Shown here piece by piece: positions 1 through 12,556 of a stretch of DNA of 64,000 nt. Under the pieces are notes generated by a model that was not told where the DNA came from, did not search any database, and saw only the letters and a list, made by a program, of their open reading frames with translations. Where the stretch lies: the NCBI RefSeq assembly GCF_000687475.1, contig NC_057318.1, positions 5,394,001-5,458,000 of the forward strand. The letters are read 5' to 3'. Both the position numbers and the translations under genes were made by a program. The DNA comes from Ustilaginoidea virens (lineage: Eukaryota; Ascomycota; Sordariomycetes; Hypocreales; Clavicipitaceae). Each line of letters opens with the position of its first letter. Within the stretch, counting starts at the first letter, position 1.

Positions 1-93
1 GTTTGATGCGTGAAGAGGGGGGTGGTGTCTGATGTTTTGATTCGTCAGGGCAGTTGCCCCACCGAGGCGCAAAGAAGTTCTACCATGTATCCG

Positions 94-103
94 CTATATA
101 TAA
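94..103 (+). promoter_or_regulatory. TATA-like element upstream of ELP6
   Basis: A run of alternating T and A (CTATATATAA) lies about 140 bases before the chosen ATG of the ELP6 gene. It is the only clear TATA-like word in the visible upstream DNA, which is cut off by the window edge. Its role is inferred from position only. Confidence 0.35.
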
Positions 104-243
104 CCTTGCGAGTCGTGTTTCCCGCCATCCCATATTCTCGACGTTGTCGCTGGCTTGGCGGCTTCCAAACGTGCAACCTTTTTTTTCTTTTCTTTTTTTT
201 TCTCTTTTCCTTTTTTTTTCCCCAGCCTCGCACGTGTCGTCGA

Positions 244-1414
244 ATGGCGTCGGCCAGAATCCCGCCTTTGCTGGAGCCGTACCTGCGGCTGCCGCCCGAG
301 GCGGCTCTTGTGGTTCTGACCAGCGTGCTGGGGTGCAGCGCAAACTGGCTCGTCTTGCGCTGGGCATATGGCCTGCTGAGCGGGCGGCAGCAGAGCGGGC
401 GGCAGCAGAAGGGGCAAGCTGCGGACGACGGAGAGGGCGACGGCGATGCTGCCGTGGTTCTGTGCAGTTTCCTGCAAGACGGGGCGTTTTGGAGGGAGGG
501 GTTGAGCAGCTTGGTAGGTTTGTTTGTTTGTTTGTTCGGTTGTTCGGTTGTTCCCTTGGCTTGGTTTGATCTGTGCTGCTTCGTTTTTTTTTTTTTTTTT
601 TTTTTTTGTTTTTTTTTCTTTGTCTGCGTGTTGTTTTGAACACCATGATTCTGTGCGTCCACGATCTTTCTGCTTCTTGTCTTGTCACCATGACCCGTCG
701 TCGAGGCTGCAAAATCCCCGACCTTTTGACTGACAAAACTGCGAATTTTCCACGCCCCAGGGCCTCGACCTGGATAACCTGCAAGCCGCCAAGCGCTTCT
801 CCTTTGTGGACGGCCTGACGGGCCTCTACGCCCCGGATCCGGATCCGGAACCCGCCACCGGCGCGGGCAGGCACCACGTCCTGCTGAGCAGCACCGTGGA
901 CCACGTGGCCAGGACGCTGGAAGCCGCCATCGCCGAGGTGTCCGGCGGCGGGCGGCGGGTCGTCCTGGTCATGGACCACATGGACGCGTGGCTGGCCACC
1001 GCGGACGAGTCGGCCTCGGACGTGGCCGCCATGCTGGCCGCGCTGAGGGAGGTGAGTCGGCCTGGGGGCCTTGCACCGATGCCCACGGGGGGGAATCGCT
1101 TCGGCTAACGTGCGGCACTGCGGGCGGGAAAGAGAGTCCACGCCGCGGTTGTGACGGTGGCGGCTGACGAGGCCCTCGTGCAGGCGCAGAACACGACGCT
1201 GGAGAAGGAGCACGCGGCGCTTGTCTTGTCGCTGGCCCACGAGGCGCACCTGGTCGTGGGGCTGAGGAGGCTGGATACAGGGACGTCGGGGGACGTCAGC
1301 GGCGTGGTGAGGATGACGGGCGGAGGGAGGCGGGCGGGCAGGCTCGAGGACGCCGAGTATCTGTATCGGTTCTCGGGGGATGGGGGGGTGAAGGTGTTTG
1401 AGAGGGGAGCCTGA
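244..1414 (+). CDS. ELP6: Elongator complex subunit Elp6
   Basis: Predicted Elongator subunit, part of the Elp4-Elp5-Elp6 RecA-like ring that helps Elongator modify wobble uridines of tRNA. Three exons join in frame: 244-513, 761-1051 and 1133-1414, giving 280 residues, a usual length for fungal Elp6. Donors are GTAGGT and GTGAGT; acceptors follow CCCCAG and GGAAAG. The N-terminal part carries the LPPEAALVVLTS strand, and exon 2 opens with the FSFVDGLTGLY block followed by the VVLVMDHMDAWL segment, both typical of this family. As expected for Elp6, no Walker A P-loop is seen. Intron 1 is long (247 nt) and holds a 23-base T tract, so splicing there should be checked with transcripts. The start is the first ATG giving a family-like N-terminus. 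The gene converges on eL37. Confidence 0.85.
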
Positions 1415-1432
1415 TGGCTGGGGGGCTGGGTG

Positions 1433-1516
1433 CTTCCATGCTTCCATGCTTCCATGCTTCATGCTTCCATGCTTCATGCTTCCATGCTTCCATGCTTCAT
1501 GCTTCCATGCTTGCAT
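1433..1516. repeat. CTTCCATG-type minisatellite in ELP6 3' region
   Basis: About ten copies of an 8-base unit (CTTCCATG) alternate with a shortened form (CTTCATG). The array begins 19 bases after the ELP6 stop, so it probably lies in the 3' UTR. Open frames across it on both strands (MEAWKHEAWKH-like peptides) are repeat translations, not genes. Confidence 0.85.
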
Positions 1517-2248
1517 GGGAGAACTGCTTTCCCCCGGGCGGGTGCGGCGCCAAGATCAAGATTGGTTCCAAGGCGCGGTTGGCGGCAACGCAGGGTTCAG
1601 TCTGTCGTTCAATTGTCGCGGCAAACCGTCGGCGGGAGCAGCAGCAGCAGCCACCTTGACAATTCGAGAACGCCGCCACACACAGCACATGGGGGGAGCG
1701 TCCTTTGAGTCGTGAGATTTCATCTTTTTTTGTCTTCCCTTCTCCAAAGGCTACGCAGCTGGAGCGGGAGTTGCTTGCTTGCTCAACACGTCCAGAAACA
1801 ACGCCCGTGCCATGCTCCGACCAGCCCGGATTGCCTCCGCAAGACCACATGACCCTCCCCGTCAACAAGGCACACAACAAGACCAGGACACCACGTCGAG
1901 ATTTCCTTGCCTTTATTCTTTATTCCCTGCCGAAAAAAAAAACCAAACAACAAGAGCATTCACCCCAGCTCGTTGGCAGATAAACCCACCCCCTCCCCCC
2001 CTTTCTTTCTTTCTTCCACCCAAGAATCCGATTTCGCAGGCGGTCAAGATCGTCAAGGACCCCCCCCCCCCCCCAACAAAAAAAAAAAAAAAAAAGTGCT
2101 TCCTCGCAATTTGCAGCTGAAAAGAAAGCGTGGCGAGGTCCAATCGTGCGTGTTTTTTTTTTTTCTTTTGCAATGCCTTTATTGATTTTGTACTTTGCTG
2201 CTCACAAAGGGGGAAGCTAAAATCGGCGCGTCTTCATTTTTTTCAACT
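1517..2248. other. Intergenic region between convergent ELP6 and eL37
   Basis: No gene is supported. The stretch holds a CAG trinucleotide patch near 1640, a run of 14 C directly followed by CAAC and 18 A (about 2060-2095), and T-rich tracts. It probably contains the 3' ends of both flanking transcripts. Confidence 0.6.
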
Positions 2249-3063
<815 letters not shown>

Positions 3064-3250
3064 CTTGGCGGTGTTGGTTTGACCTGTGGTGGAATGACGA
3101 CTGAGGAAATTCTCGGGTTGGGGAAGAGCCTTATTTTTCTTGTCGGTGGAGTTGTCGTCTGCGTTGGGGACGGGTCGGGGTGGTGCGAAGCCCTAATTTG
3201 CCCCGCTGGCTGCGCACAAACTGCAGGTGAAGCGAGTCGGGGCTGGCACA

Positions 3251-3262
3251 AGTCACGTGACT
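3251..3262. promoter_or_regulatory. Perfect palindrome AGTCACGTGACT upstream of eL37
   Basis: A 12-base perfect palindrome sits about 190 bases upstream of the eL37 ATG. It contains the E-box CACGTG. Cbf1-type bHLH factors bind CACGTG, and in Candida albicans Cbf1 is known to act at ribosomal protein promoters; a role here is inference. A TCTAGGGTGA word lies further upstream near 3394. Confidence 0.45.
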
Positions 3263-3521
3263 CGACCGCTCGTGCAATCCTACGTCAACTACCCTTGAAG
3301 CGTTTTTATTTGCAGAGCCATCGAGCCTCGAGGCTTCATCAATATCCCTCATCCGGAGTAGGCATCTCGGCACATCAAAACAGGCTCGCTCATCTAGGGT
3401 GAATTCAATTGAAACCTCCGTCTCGGCACACAAAAACAAAACATCTCGTGTCATATACGTACAAAATATCGGCAGAAAATGCTCGAGATGTAACAACGGT
3501 GATTGACTTCCCTAGGACAGC

Positions 3522-3525
<4 letters not shown>

Positions 3526-3566
<41 letters not shown>
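3526..3566. repeat. 41-base poly(A) tract
   Basis: Uninterrupted A run between the eL37 promoter and the 3' end of the transporter gene. On the transcribed strand of the transporter it is a poly(T) tract about 120 bases past the stop codon. Confidence 0.9.
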
Positions 3567-3569
<3 letters not shown>

Positions 3570-3683
3570 ATTTCTTTGCTCTGCTTTGCTATTCCATCAT
3601 TCATGGTGACCCAACCGAAAACGCCGCGATAACCCTGTAATGCAAACCCATCCCTTACCGTCCTCTTCCCGGCACCCCGGCAG

Positions 3684-6556
3684 CTAAGGAAAGACTGCAG
3701 GCCCAAACGTTTGACCCGGCGCAAGAGGTTTGGATATGGCGCTTGCCCTCCAGTCAAGTGTATCTGTCATACCGTCATTTCCCCACCAGTTGGGCGCGCT
3801 CGCGTTTGTCATGTACAGCGTGAAGAAGATGACGAGCGTGCTGATGATGAGGCCGCAGTCCAATGCCGCAGAGACAATGTAGTTGTATTGTAACCACCAG
3901 CCGGTGTAGCGGCGCTTGATAAAGTAGTTGAACACGATCCCCACCACACCCCAGCAGAGGAAGATGTGCACGGTGGCGGGGGGCAGCAAGCCAGTCCCGC
4001 CGTAGATGACGGGAGTGCAAACATATCGCCAGATGGACCGGGGCCATCGTCTAGCCAGCAGCCATGTGAGAATCGGCGTCGCTGCACCGACAAGCCAAAA
4101 CCACTGCAGGCTCGCGTAGGTAGCCCCGTGGCTGAATATTCGGGCCGGGCCGATGGCTCCCCAGATGACAGACGCCGTGTAGTAGACGTGTCCGCTGGGG
4201 CAACTGTAGCCGTCCTTCTGCTTCTCGCTGCAGATGTCGGGGATTTTCGCGAGGGCCCAGTTCATGACTCCAATCTGAACTATGGCGGACCAGATCGAGG
4301 CGACGAGCTGCGACGAAAACATGACGCGAGGTGGAACTTTCATGTAGTGGCCAAGCTTGAGATCCTGGGCAAAATACAGTGCTTGGGACATGGAAATGTA
4401 GCCGTAGTTCTTGAACATCATCATGGTCATGGGCTTGCCAGGGACCATATAACCAATGATGAACTCGGTCAGTACGTTGAGTCCGAGCTGAATGTTGGAG
4501 ATGCCCTGAATAAGACCAATTGGGATGAGCCATATAATTGGCAGCAGCAAGCAGACGACAAAAGCCCACGCAGGAAATCCGGTTGGCCATCCTGTGACGA
4601 CACCAAAGGAGATGCCGACCATGACGACTAAAAGAGCTGTGACGGACGTGTTAGCTACTCCCTGACCAACTACAAGTTCGTTGATGAACTGGAGAGCAGA
4701 AATGAACACAACATGTATATGTATATTTGTAATATATATATACGCGTGTGTGTGTGTGTGAGTGTGTCAAAGTCGACTTACCGGCATACCACCAATCCTC
4801 GGCATCGCGATACTTCTTCATCAGGCGCATATGTACGTCGTCTTCTTGGTGACGTGCCATTCTAAACTGCCTCCAGATCTCCTTCCCATGATAAAGGCCA
4901 ACGTGGACGATAACAGCGGACATGGCGGCGAAAGATAGGCCGTAGGCGAGGGCAAACTGGGTGGATAGGTACAGGGGCGAGTACGCTTTGTACGCCGTTT
5001 CGTTAAAGGTAAAGTTGTTGTCCAGGATACGGGAAACGTTGTATACGTTGCCAGTGCTGTCGTAGGCCTCCGACGACTGTACAGGCATGTGATCGGCGTA
5101 CCAGGTGCCGCTGAAGTGTACACCCATGGACACAATCACGAAGAAGAAGACGATGCCGGCCAAGACGTTGACAATAGCGTAGAAGGGGGGGATGAGCGGC
5201 GATCCTAGGAAACCAGTGGCAACGGTCCAATCAAAGGTCAAAGGAATGAGCCCGTAGCCGTGGTTGTTGCCGAATATTTTGTTGACAGCGACATTGTTGG
5301 GTGCAATCCAGCAGGCGATAGCAAAGTATGACAGACCTTTGAATATCCAGCCGGGGAACCAATACCATACGAAAGCTGCGCAGCCGACTATGAGAAACAG
5401 CTTGTAGCGACCAATGGTCCAACCATTCGTCTTTGACGGATCCGAGCGCGAATGATCATGAAGCGTGTAGAACAAGGCGCAGTTGACAAGGTCGGCAGGC
5501 CAGATCATGGCGGCAGGCCAGACCAGGAAGCGGCGCGCAAGACCAGCCATGCCATAGCCGGTGCAAAGAGTGGTAATGCCGAAGAGCAGCTGAAAGGCAA
5601 TACCAAACTCCTGTTTGTAAAATATCTTTTGCGTCAAGAGAACATCAGTTGCGTAGAGAGCACCCCCTCCGTAAGCAGCCTGTCGTGATGTGTCTTGTTA
5701 GTCATCTTGAGAGCCGCCTTTGCGTGGCAGAGTCGTATCATCAAGGGTGTGAAGAAGCGCCAGAAATGAGAAACTCACGTTAGACATGGCAACAATAACC
5801 ACATGCTCCTTGAAGTTGAACTTTCCGGGTCGCAAGTTGAAGCTTATGCCACAAACATTCCAAACTCTGTCGGGCATAACCATGTCCCAGCCACGACCAA
5901 TGGGATACGCAATAAGTTGGATAACATAAGTCGTAATAGCAACACTAGGATTCCGTAGGGAGAAGAGCATGTTGATTCCCGAACCCAAGGTGCACAGCAA
6001 CAACCCTATCGCCCAAGCTCGGACTGTGTTGGCGGGTACGTCCACATCATAGTTTCGTACAACAGCTCGGACCTTGGCGAGTCAATCCTGGTTAGCGATG
6101 GTTCTCTTGCTCTAACAGAACATGTCGGGAAACAACGAGGAGTGCGAAAGCGGTGCAAGATGGTGGAAAACTGCAGACGGACGATGTGGTCGGCCGTGTC
6201 CGATTTCCGCCGCTTATCGGCATCTTGATCACCATTTCGTCTTCTCATTTCGCCCCCCCCTCGTTTCGTCGCGAATAAAGCGCAGAGACTGGGCATTTAC
6301 CTACCTCCGGATAGGGGCTGTTGTCTTCCATTAAAGCATGCTCAATCTCGATGCCCTTCTCGGCATTGCCAGTCGCTAGTGCGGCGTCGACATCATTCAA
6401 CTCGTCCATGGACAGGTTGGGGTCGAGTTTGTGTGCCTTTTCGAAAGCAGCGAGGTGTTTGAGGTGATCCACGCCCGACGATTCCCCCCCGACAGGCTCG
6501 GGGATGGGTATTATGTCTTCAACCTCATGGCGCTTGCGAAAGATTGAGGGAAGCAT
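3684..6556 (-). CDS. OPT-family oligopeptide transporter
   Basis: Predicted plasma-membrane proton-coupled transporter of small peptides or metal-peptide chelates (OPT family). Four minus-strand exons join in frame: 6305-6556, 5779-6072, 4782-5679 and 3684-4627, giving 795 residues, normal for fungal OPT proteins. The N-terminal 80 residues are hydrophilic and acidic. The family signature VRAVV followed by a P-x-N-T-x-R-AW block opens exon 2, and the IPIGLIQGISNIQLGLNVL and PGKPMTMMMFKNYGY blocks lie in exon 4. Many hydrophobic segments run to near the C-terminus. Introns are 232, 99 and 154 nt; the last has a TG repeat and a TA repeat. An ATG inside that intron opens a longer frame, but using it would break the conserved WWYAVVMVGISF join. 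Substrate cannot be told from sequence. Confidence 0.9.
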
Positions 6557-7031
6557 GACGGGCTTTCTCTCCAGAGTCCCTCCGGAACGAGGGAAAAAAC
6601 GACCAGAGCAGGGTGTCGTGGATTAAGACACGAGGCGGTCGTTTGTCATTCAGAAATCGGCAGATCACGACGGCCTCGAACCCGGGGCTTACGCCTTGAC
6701 CCGTTCGGCCGTCTTGTGTCGCTCTTTGAATGTACTGAGACGTCTGGTCCAGGCTTGTCGCTCCAGGACAACAAGCAAAACAGAATCGACAGATGCTTCT
6801 GTCGTGGTAAAGCAGTACGTGGCTCCTGTCTACGGTAGTTTGGAGACGCACTCATGCGCACTCATCCACACTCGGCCGTGCAAAGGGTGGATATGATGGG
6901 AGTGATTGGGGAATGGGGTCTGGTGTTGAGAAGGACAGAAGAGATGCGTGGTGCCGTCCTTGGCGCAGACGAGTGGGCTCGCTCGCGCATTGCATCGAAC
7001 AAGGAAAGGGCAAGGAGCGGGAGAGGGGAAG

Positions 7032-7064
<33 letters not shown>

Positions 7065-9000
7065 CCGGCTGTTCCACCCTGGGTTCTTTTGTTCGGGGTG
7101 GATGGGGTGCGGCGCCGAGACGGCTGCAACTATCGTTACTTTTGGCTCTCCCACCCACCTATCTCTATCTCGCTCGACACTCTTTTTCCTTCTTTATCAT
7201 TAGCATCACGGTCACCTCCACCTCCTTCTTTTGCTTCGCCTGTTAAAAGTGTTTCTCTTTCCTCTTCTCCAGTCCCGCTCGTCCCGCTTGTCTGCTTTGT
7301 TGTCGCTTCGTTGTCGCTTCGCATTGTCCTGCTTCATGCCCGCCTTTGCCCACTGGTTGTGCTTGTCCGATTTCACACCCGAGTCAGCGCCAGGTCCGAC
7401 AAGTCGTGCCCTACGGAGCACACAAGTGCACACAGTACGGGAGGTATGTGCAGTATGTAACCTTTGGCGGGAATTCCGGAGGGGCCTCTTCCAGTGCCAT
7501 ACAGTGTCGGTTGGCGTTCTGATACTGCCCTCTCTTCTCCGCGCCCAAAAGCGCCCCCCCCCCCTCCCCCCCGACTACACTAAAGCTGACTGGGCAGCTG
7601 CCGGGCGGCTGCCGGGCAGGCGAAGCGAGGGTGTGGTTGTTGCACAGAGTTCGAAAAGGTCCCATTCCCTCCGACAAGATTCCTTCCATCTACGAGGCCT
7701 CTCCCACGTCGTCGCAGGGGCATCCGTGCTTTTTCCCCATCCGGTCCGGAGCCCTCAGCCTCTCACCACAAGTGTCGCAAGGTTCTCCGTACTCCGCACC
7801 GTTTTTGTGCGAGCAGAGGCGGACCCCTGTGTCTTGGCCGGCAAGTGCTGCGCCTATTTTCAGCCTTCGATAACAGCTTTCGGTAACAGCCACTCGCCCG
7901 GCCGCACGCACAGTACGACAAAAAGGAGGGGGGTGCAGTACGGACTACCTGGACCAGGTTGCCCCCCAGACAACAGGCCTACGGGCGATTCGACCCACAA
8001 GTCGTACCATCAAACGGCCATTCCGGGGTTTGCCCTTTTGCTTGTGCCCATTTTGGTCAGGCTTCCCCGCTGGCCACGTCCCTCCAACGCAATCAAATGG
8101 GCTACGTGACCCCCCCCCCGACCTTCCCAAAGAAGCTTAGTCCAAAAAGCCCGCGTATCCACAGCTGCCAAAACCCCTGGCTGCCACTAGAGAAACTTGC
8201 GACAAGTGCGACGAATCAAAGAGGCGACGAGTCAGCCATTCATGTCTTCCGCCACCACGTCAGCGCGCCATGCAGTTTTTCTGATAGACGAAAGCCCCCG
8301 TCATTCCATCAGTCTTTGGGCAGATGCATGCAGCTGAAGTTCCCGATTACCTGCCTCCAATAGTCCTTATTCTCCTTTTCAGCTAGGTTGGTATCGAGAG
8401 CTCGCTTCCCCATCCGCTCTCGCCTATCTGAAACTGACGTGACGTGACGCCTGGGTATCTCGGAGCGCCTGGCATGGCATAAGCCGCAAAAGTTGAGAAA
8501 ACTTGCACGTCTTCAGACGGCCCGTCATGTAATACCTCCGCAATCGACGACCCTGTTCAGCTAAACGACTGACAGCCCGTACTGACTGCGGAGCCTTGGT
8601 GTGTGCCAGATTGGCGATTTCGGCCACTCGTTGAAGCCGTGACAATTCCACCTGGCTTGTGGTGCCCTCTTTTGTCCCTAGAAGCTGAAGAAACGTCAGT
8701 CATATGAGACTAGCTAAGAGGAAAGATTTGCTGGCACGACTTACTATATTCCGATGGGGGCCTTTTAGCATTATGTGCAATCAGCACTCTCTTGCCCAGG
8801 CGTGACATACTCCAGACCGACATGCGTCTTCTCATCACAGTGGCAGGATTGTGTACTAGGGCACCATAGTTTAAATAAGTTTAGCTAAATACTTATGTAT
8901 CATATAACCACAGCTTAGCACTTTCAGTTCACGAAGTACATTATTATCTGAAATTAATCGCCAAAAAAAAAAAAAACCAAATGTTCATCGTCCTATCGAG
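6557..9000. other. Gene-free stretch upstream of the OPT gene
   Basis: No gene is supported. The first part is probably the transporter promoter and leader. A 29-base A tract lies at 7032-7060, followed by pyrimidine-rich DNA. One frame stays open on the plus strand from 7231 to 8109, but the peptide is Ser/Arg/Pro/Leu-rich, shows no motif and looks like translated CT-rich DNA. TGACGTGACGTGACG-like repeats sit near 8437. From 8860 to 8960 the DNA is locally AT-rich. Confidence 0.5.
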
Positions 9001-12000
9001 TTCGCTTGACCTACGGGAGAATCCTTGACCGAAGCAATCACCTTCCTTGTGCCATCATATTGACCGCGTCTCCATCTGGTAATCAGGTCAACTACATTGG
9101 AACAATCTTGATGATTCTTGAACTGTCTATTGGCAGCAACGCCGCAGCGGGATGCGGTTGAAAACCGCCATCAGCGGTACGGCCCATATGTCACGTAAAT
9201 TAAAGCATCCCAACTTTCCTCTCCTCAGTCCGCCCTTGCCTGCTGAATCACTCAAGCGCCTGTCACACGGGTTCCTATACAGTGAGGGTACTGGCAACAC
9301 ACAGCATTTGCTTGCCACTACTTGTGCGTCGAATTCCAGACAGAAAGAAACACAGCCGCGGTTCATATATCAGGAGACTTTGGAAATGTTGCTATGGTCA
9401 ACCCATAAGTCACCTGGATTATGGAAGTTGCAGTTCCAATTCTGGTCACGACACGAGGACTGAGAAATTTTGCCTTGTTGAACAAGGACTTGTTTCTCTT
9501 GTTGATTTTCCGCCTTTCTTCTTCGTATGTTCTCACACTTGACCGTACTTTCTTTCTTTTCTTTGCTCTCCGCAGGTTGCTCGAATCTAAATGGTTCGAG
9601 ATACGGCATTATCCCCTGTTGAGGCCCCAGGTTCCATTTACTTCCTGCTGGTCCGGTCCTCGTGAAGTTCAGACACCCATTCTTCAATCATGATGCATCT
9701 TCATCCATTAAGAATCCTCGGAGACGATAATTATATTGAGCTGAGGGAGGTCATGGCCCTGTTTCGGCCAATGGCTGTCTTGATCCATAATCGCACGTTC
9801 AACAGACTCTTCGAGAGCCGTAGCTCCAATGATGATGTGCGTGTACGTATAAGACTATACGCTCTCCACCTACAGACGGGTTGACTTCAGCGACTGGGCA
9901 AGGCGTGCCCTCTCAGCGACAGTCGCCCGTGGTTTACTTTTCCCCAAGCCGGCGATTTCATATTCAAGTGGTATAAAGACCACCACTCTCTCTAATAAAG
10001 CAAAGAATTTAAGTTGTGCCGTCGAGACACGAGGCTTGCCGCCAGTGTTGTGCTGCTTCACAATGCCCAACACGTCTCCATGTTTCGAGCCGCATGCTCA
10101 GCCTGGTGCAATGTCGATTTCGACTCTTGTCGATCCTCAGGCAGTGCTGACATGTGCCAGTAATGCGGCGACCTGATCAGCTAGCGCAGCTTTCTCCCAT
10201 TCTCATCCAGGGTTGTCGACAGAGTAACTTGGAGACCGAGGAGTTTCTCCAATGGATAACTTGACGTCTTTTTGCGGGTATATCCCAGGCAGCGGCGCCA
10301 GGTGTTCTTGGCATGTTGGATCATACTTCGCTTGATGATTGCGATATGGAAGGCTTGCGTTCCAAAGGGCAGCCAAGTGGACTGGCGAACGAGAATAAGA
10401 TGGCATTGGAGTGTTTTGGCCACATGCTCCTTACCCACGGAGGTACGAAACAGCATCACGGTGCTTTGCATCCGCCAGTGTCAAACTCCGCATCTGTCTG
10501 TAAAGGGGCAATGTGGATTCCTCGCACGACTTCTCTCAGTCTGCTCCGTGATGTTTCCCTGATTTTGGAGCTCGATTTGTCTCGCTTCGCCTCCGGCGTC
10601 CCGATATCTCGTCTGCCGTTTCCCGGTCTTGCGTTTCAACTGGCTTGGTGAAGCCAGTTCAGTGCCTCGTCGTTGCCGAGGGCGGGCTCGAGAGCATGTG
10701 CACCCGTATCAAAGGGGTACCCTGCTTAACGCCCTGGGTTTCAACCCCAGAACACCGATTTGAAGGCATCCCCAACAACTACAAGATAGCATCAGGGGTA
10801 TCAATCAAGGCGTTGCCGCCTATGAACCTGCCCCGCCAGCTTGGCGATGCAGGCATGCCTGTGTCGTCGATCTAATGCCCAGTTTGAGGCGCTATTCCAG
10901 CGACTACCCCCGGAAACTCGTTTTGTCGTCTCTTAGTCGCTAGCTGTATGTACTCTCAGTCATTTTCAGCGCGGACAGAGCGCCGGTTGGTGAATACGAC
11001 TTGAACCCTCGCCAGAGCCTGTCGCCTCGCACCCGAGCTGAAGATTGCACGCGGTGAGGATAACGCCTGAGATCCTTTTTCGCAAGTCACTGACTGAATG
11101 CAAAGAAGATGTTCCCCGAGACGCAGGGCCAGCTTTCCGTCGATCTACGGGGTTCTGGTGGGATTGAACTCCATCAACGACAGAGGCTTTCGGCCGGCCA
11201 AAGAGGCGGCGCAGAGCCACTTCAGTTTTATGATGAGCACGTGTCCCGTATGGACGTCTGCTCAGCACTGCACTGTAATCTCTGCCAAACCTGACCATGT
11301 TCGTGCAGGGTACGATTGCCTGTATATTACCGACAACGATTGTTGGGAGAGGACTTTTCGTGCTGATGCTGAGACGCTCACTTGGCTGAAAACCCGTTCA
11401 TGGGATTCACCGCGGTAGCGCACGACGCAGCTGAAACTTGAAGCAAGAATTCACACGATGCTGAAGAAGTCGGATGAATTGTTCTCAAGCCTCCAAACTG
11501 TGTTCGGGGTCTGTTGATGAAGGGCATTTCAATATGAGAATGCCAGCGTACAACCCACACCGCCGAGAAGCAGAGGCAATCCAAGAGGTAGATGGCTCTC
11601 AAGTTGACGGCACGAAAGACCCAACTTCGTGCGTAAAGACAAGACAAGACATGGCATCGTTTTACCGTGGCGCGAGCAAGGGACAAGGCACACCTCAAAC
11701 CGCATCAATGCACTCTACAGCCTGGGCAGGATCTACCCGTCAACAGCTCGCCGTACCGCAATGATATTGACAGGATCATGGTCCATTCAAGTAGCACAGG
11801 TGTGCGAATCCGCTTCAGCCGAGTGCAAGGATGGGCGAGGTTCGTGGCGCGGCGCGGTCTTTGCCCACAAGAACCACGTCCCACCGACCTGCAGCATTGA
11901 CGCGAAGTTGACAATGGTGTGCAGGACGCAGGAGAATGGGGTTCATTTCTGTCCATCTCGTGTCTTCACATGGCAGGGGGTGACAGACAGCTGGATGATT

Positions 12001-12490
12001 GCAACCTCCGAACCTGGAAGTGCTACAGAGTCCAGAATCATCATGACCAGCTCCCACTTGGCAAGTCTTTATCGTGAAGACGGCCAGCTGCGCATCATAG
12101 TAGGTTGCTGGAGTTTGTCCCACCTGAGATAACCAGAGTCTTGGCCGTCCATGTCGCTGGAACTCTCGAGGCTGTCTCTGGAGCCAATCTATAGGACGAT
12201 ACAGACCGCCATGTCTCAGTTAGCCGTTGAAACGCTCCCGTTATTTGTGTCGGAAGGTACGAGTACAACATTACCTGCAGAGAGAATAGGCATTGGTTTG
12301 GGTGGTTCCCTGTCATGGCTGCTTGAAAATATATCATGTGATTTTACAACTGACGCCGAATCGTTTTATCTTGTCTTGTTTTGCCAATGTCTGTAGGTTT
12401 AATCGTCTAACCTTGTTTAATGAATTGCCCAACGCCTTGCCCAAAAAGAAACCAACGTCTGGTGGCGCAAAAAAAAACCTGCGAGGGGGT
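9001..12490. other. Gene-free stretch, unrecognised short open frames only
   Basis: Short open frames of 60-167 codons occur on both strands (for example plus 10313-10651 and plus 11629-12132). None has a recognised domain, a convincing intron structure, or a start with family support. The stretch might hold an orphan gene, a decayed gene or a noncoding RNA; I cannot tell these apart by eye. Confidence 0.4.
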
Positions 12491-12502
12491 CGAGGGAAGG
12501 AG

Positions 12503-12556
12503 CCAGGTGCCAGGGGACAGGGGACAGGTGCCAGGTGCCAGGTGCCAGGTGCCAGG
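12503..12556. repeat. CCAGGTG/ACAGGGG minisatellite
   Basis: About seven tandem copies of a 7-base unit, mixing CCAGGTG and ACAGGGG variants, within the gene-free stretch. Confidence 0.8.

Noticed and set aside
80..1516. 478-codon open frame on the minus strand across ELP6
   Set aside because: It is antisense to the well-supported ELP6 exons. Its product is repeat and low-complexity text (MEAWKHEAWKH, KKKK runs) with no domain.
3684..4709. Separate transporter gene starting at an ATG inside the OPT intron
   Set aside because: The ATG lies in the intron between 4628 and 4781. Using the GTAAGT donor and the TTTTAG acceptor restores the conserved family text, so this is one gene.
10725..10756. 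tRNA T-arm-like word CTGGGTTTCAACCCCAG
   Set aside because: The stem and loop superficially resemble a T-arm, but no acceptor, D or anticodon arms could be drawn around it.
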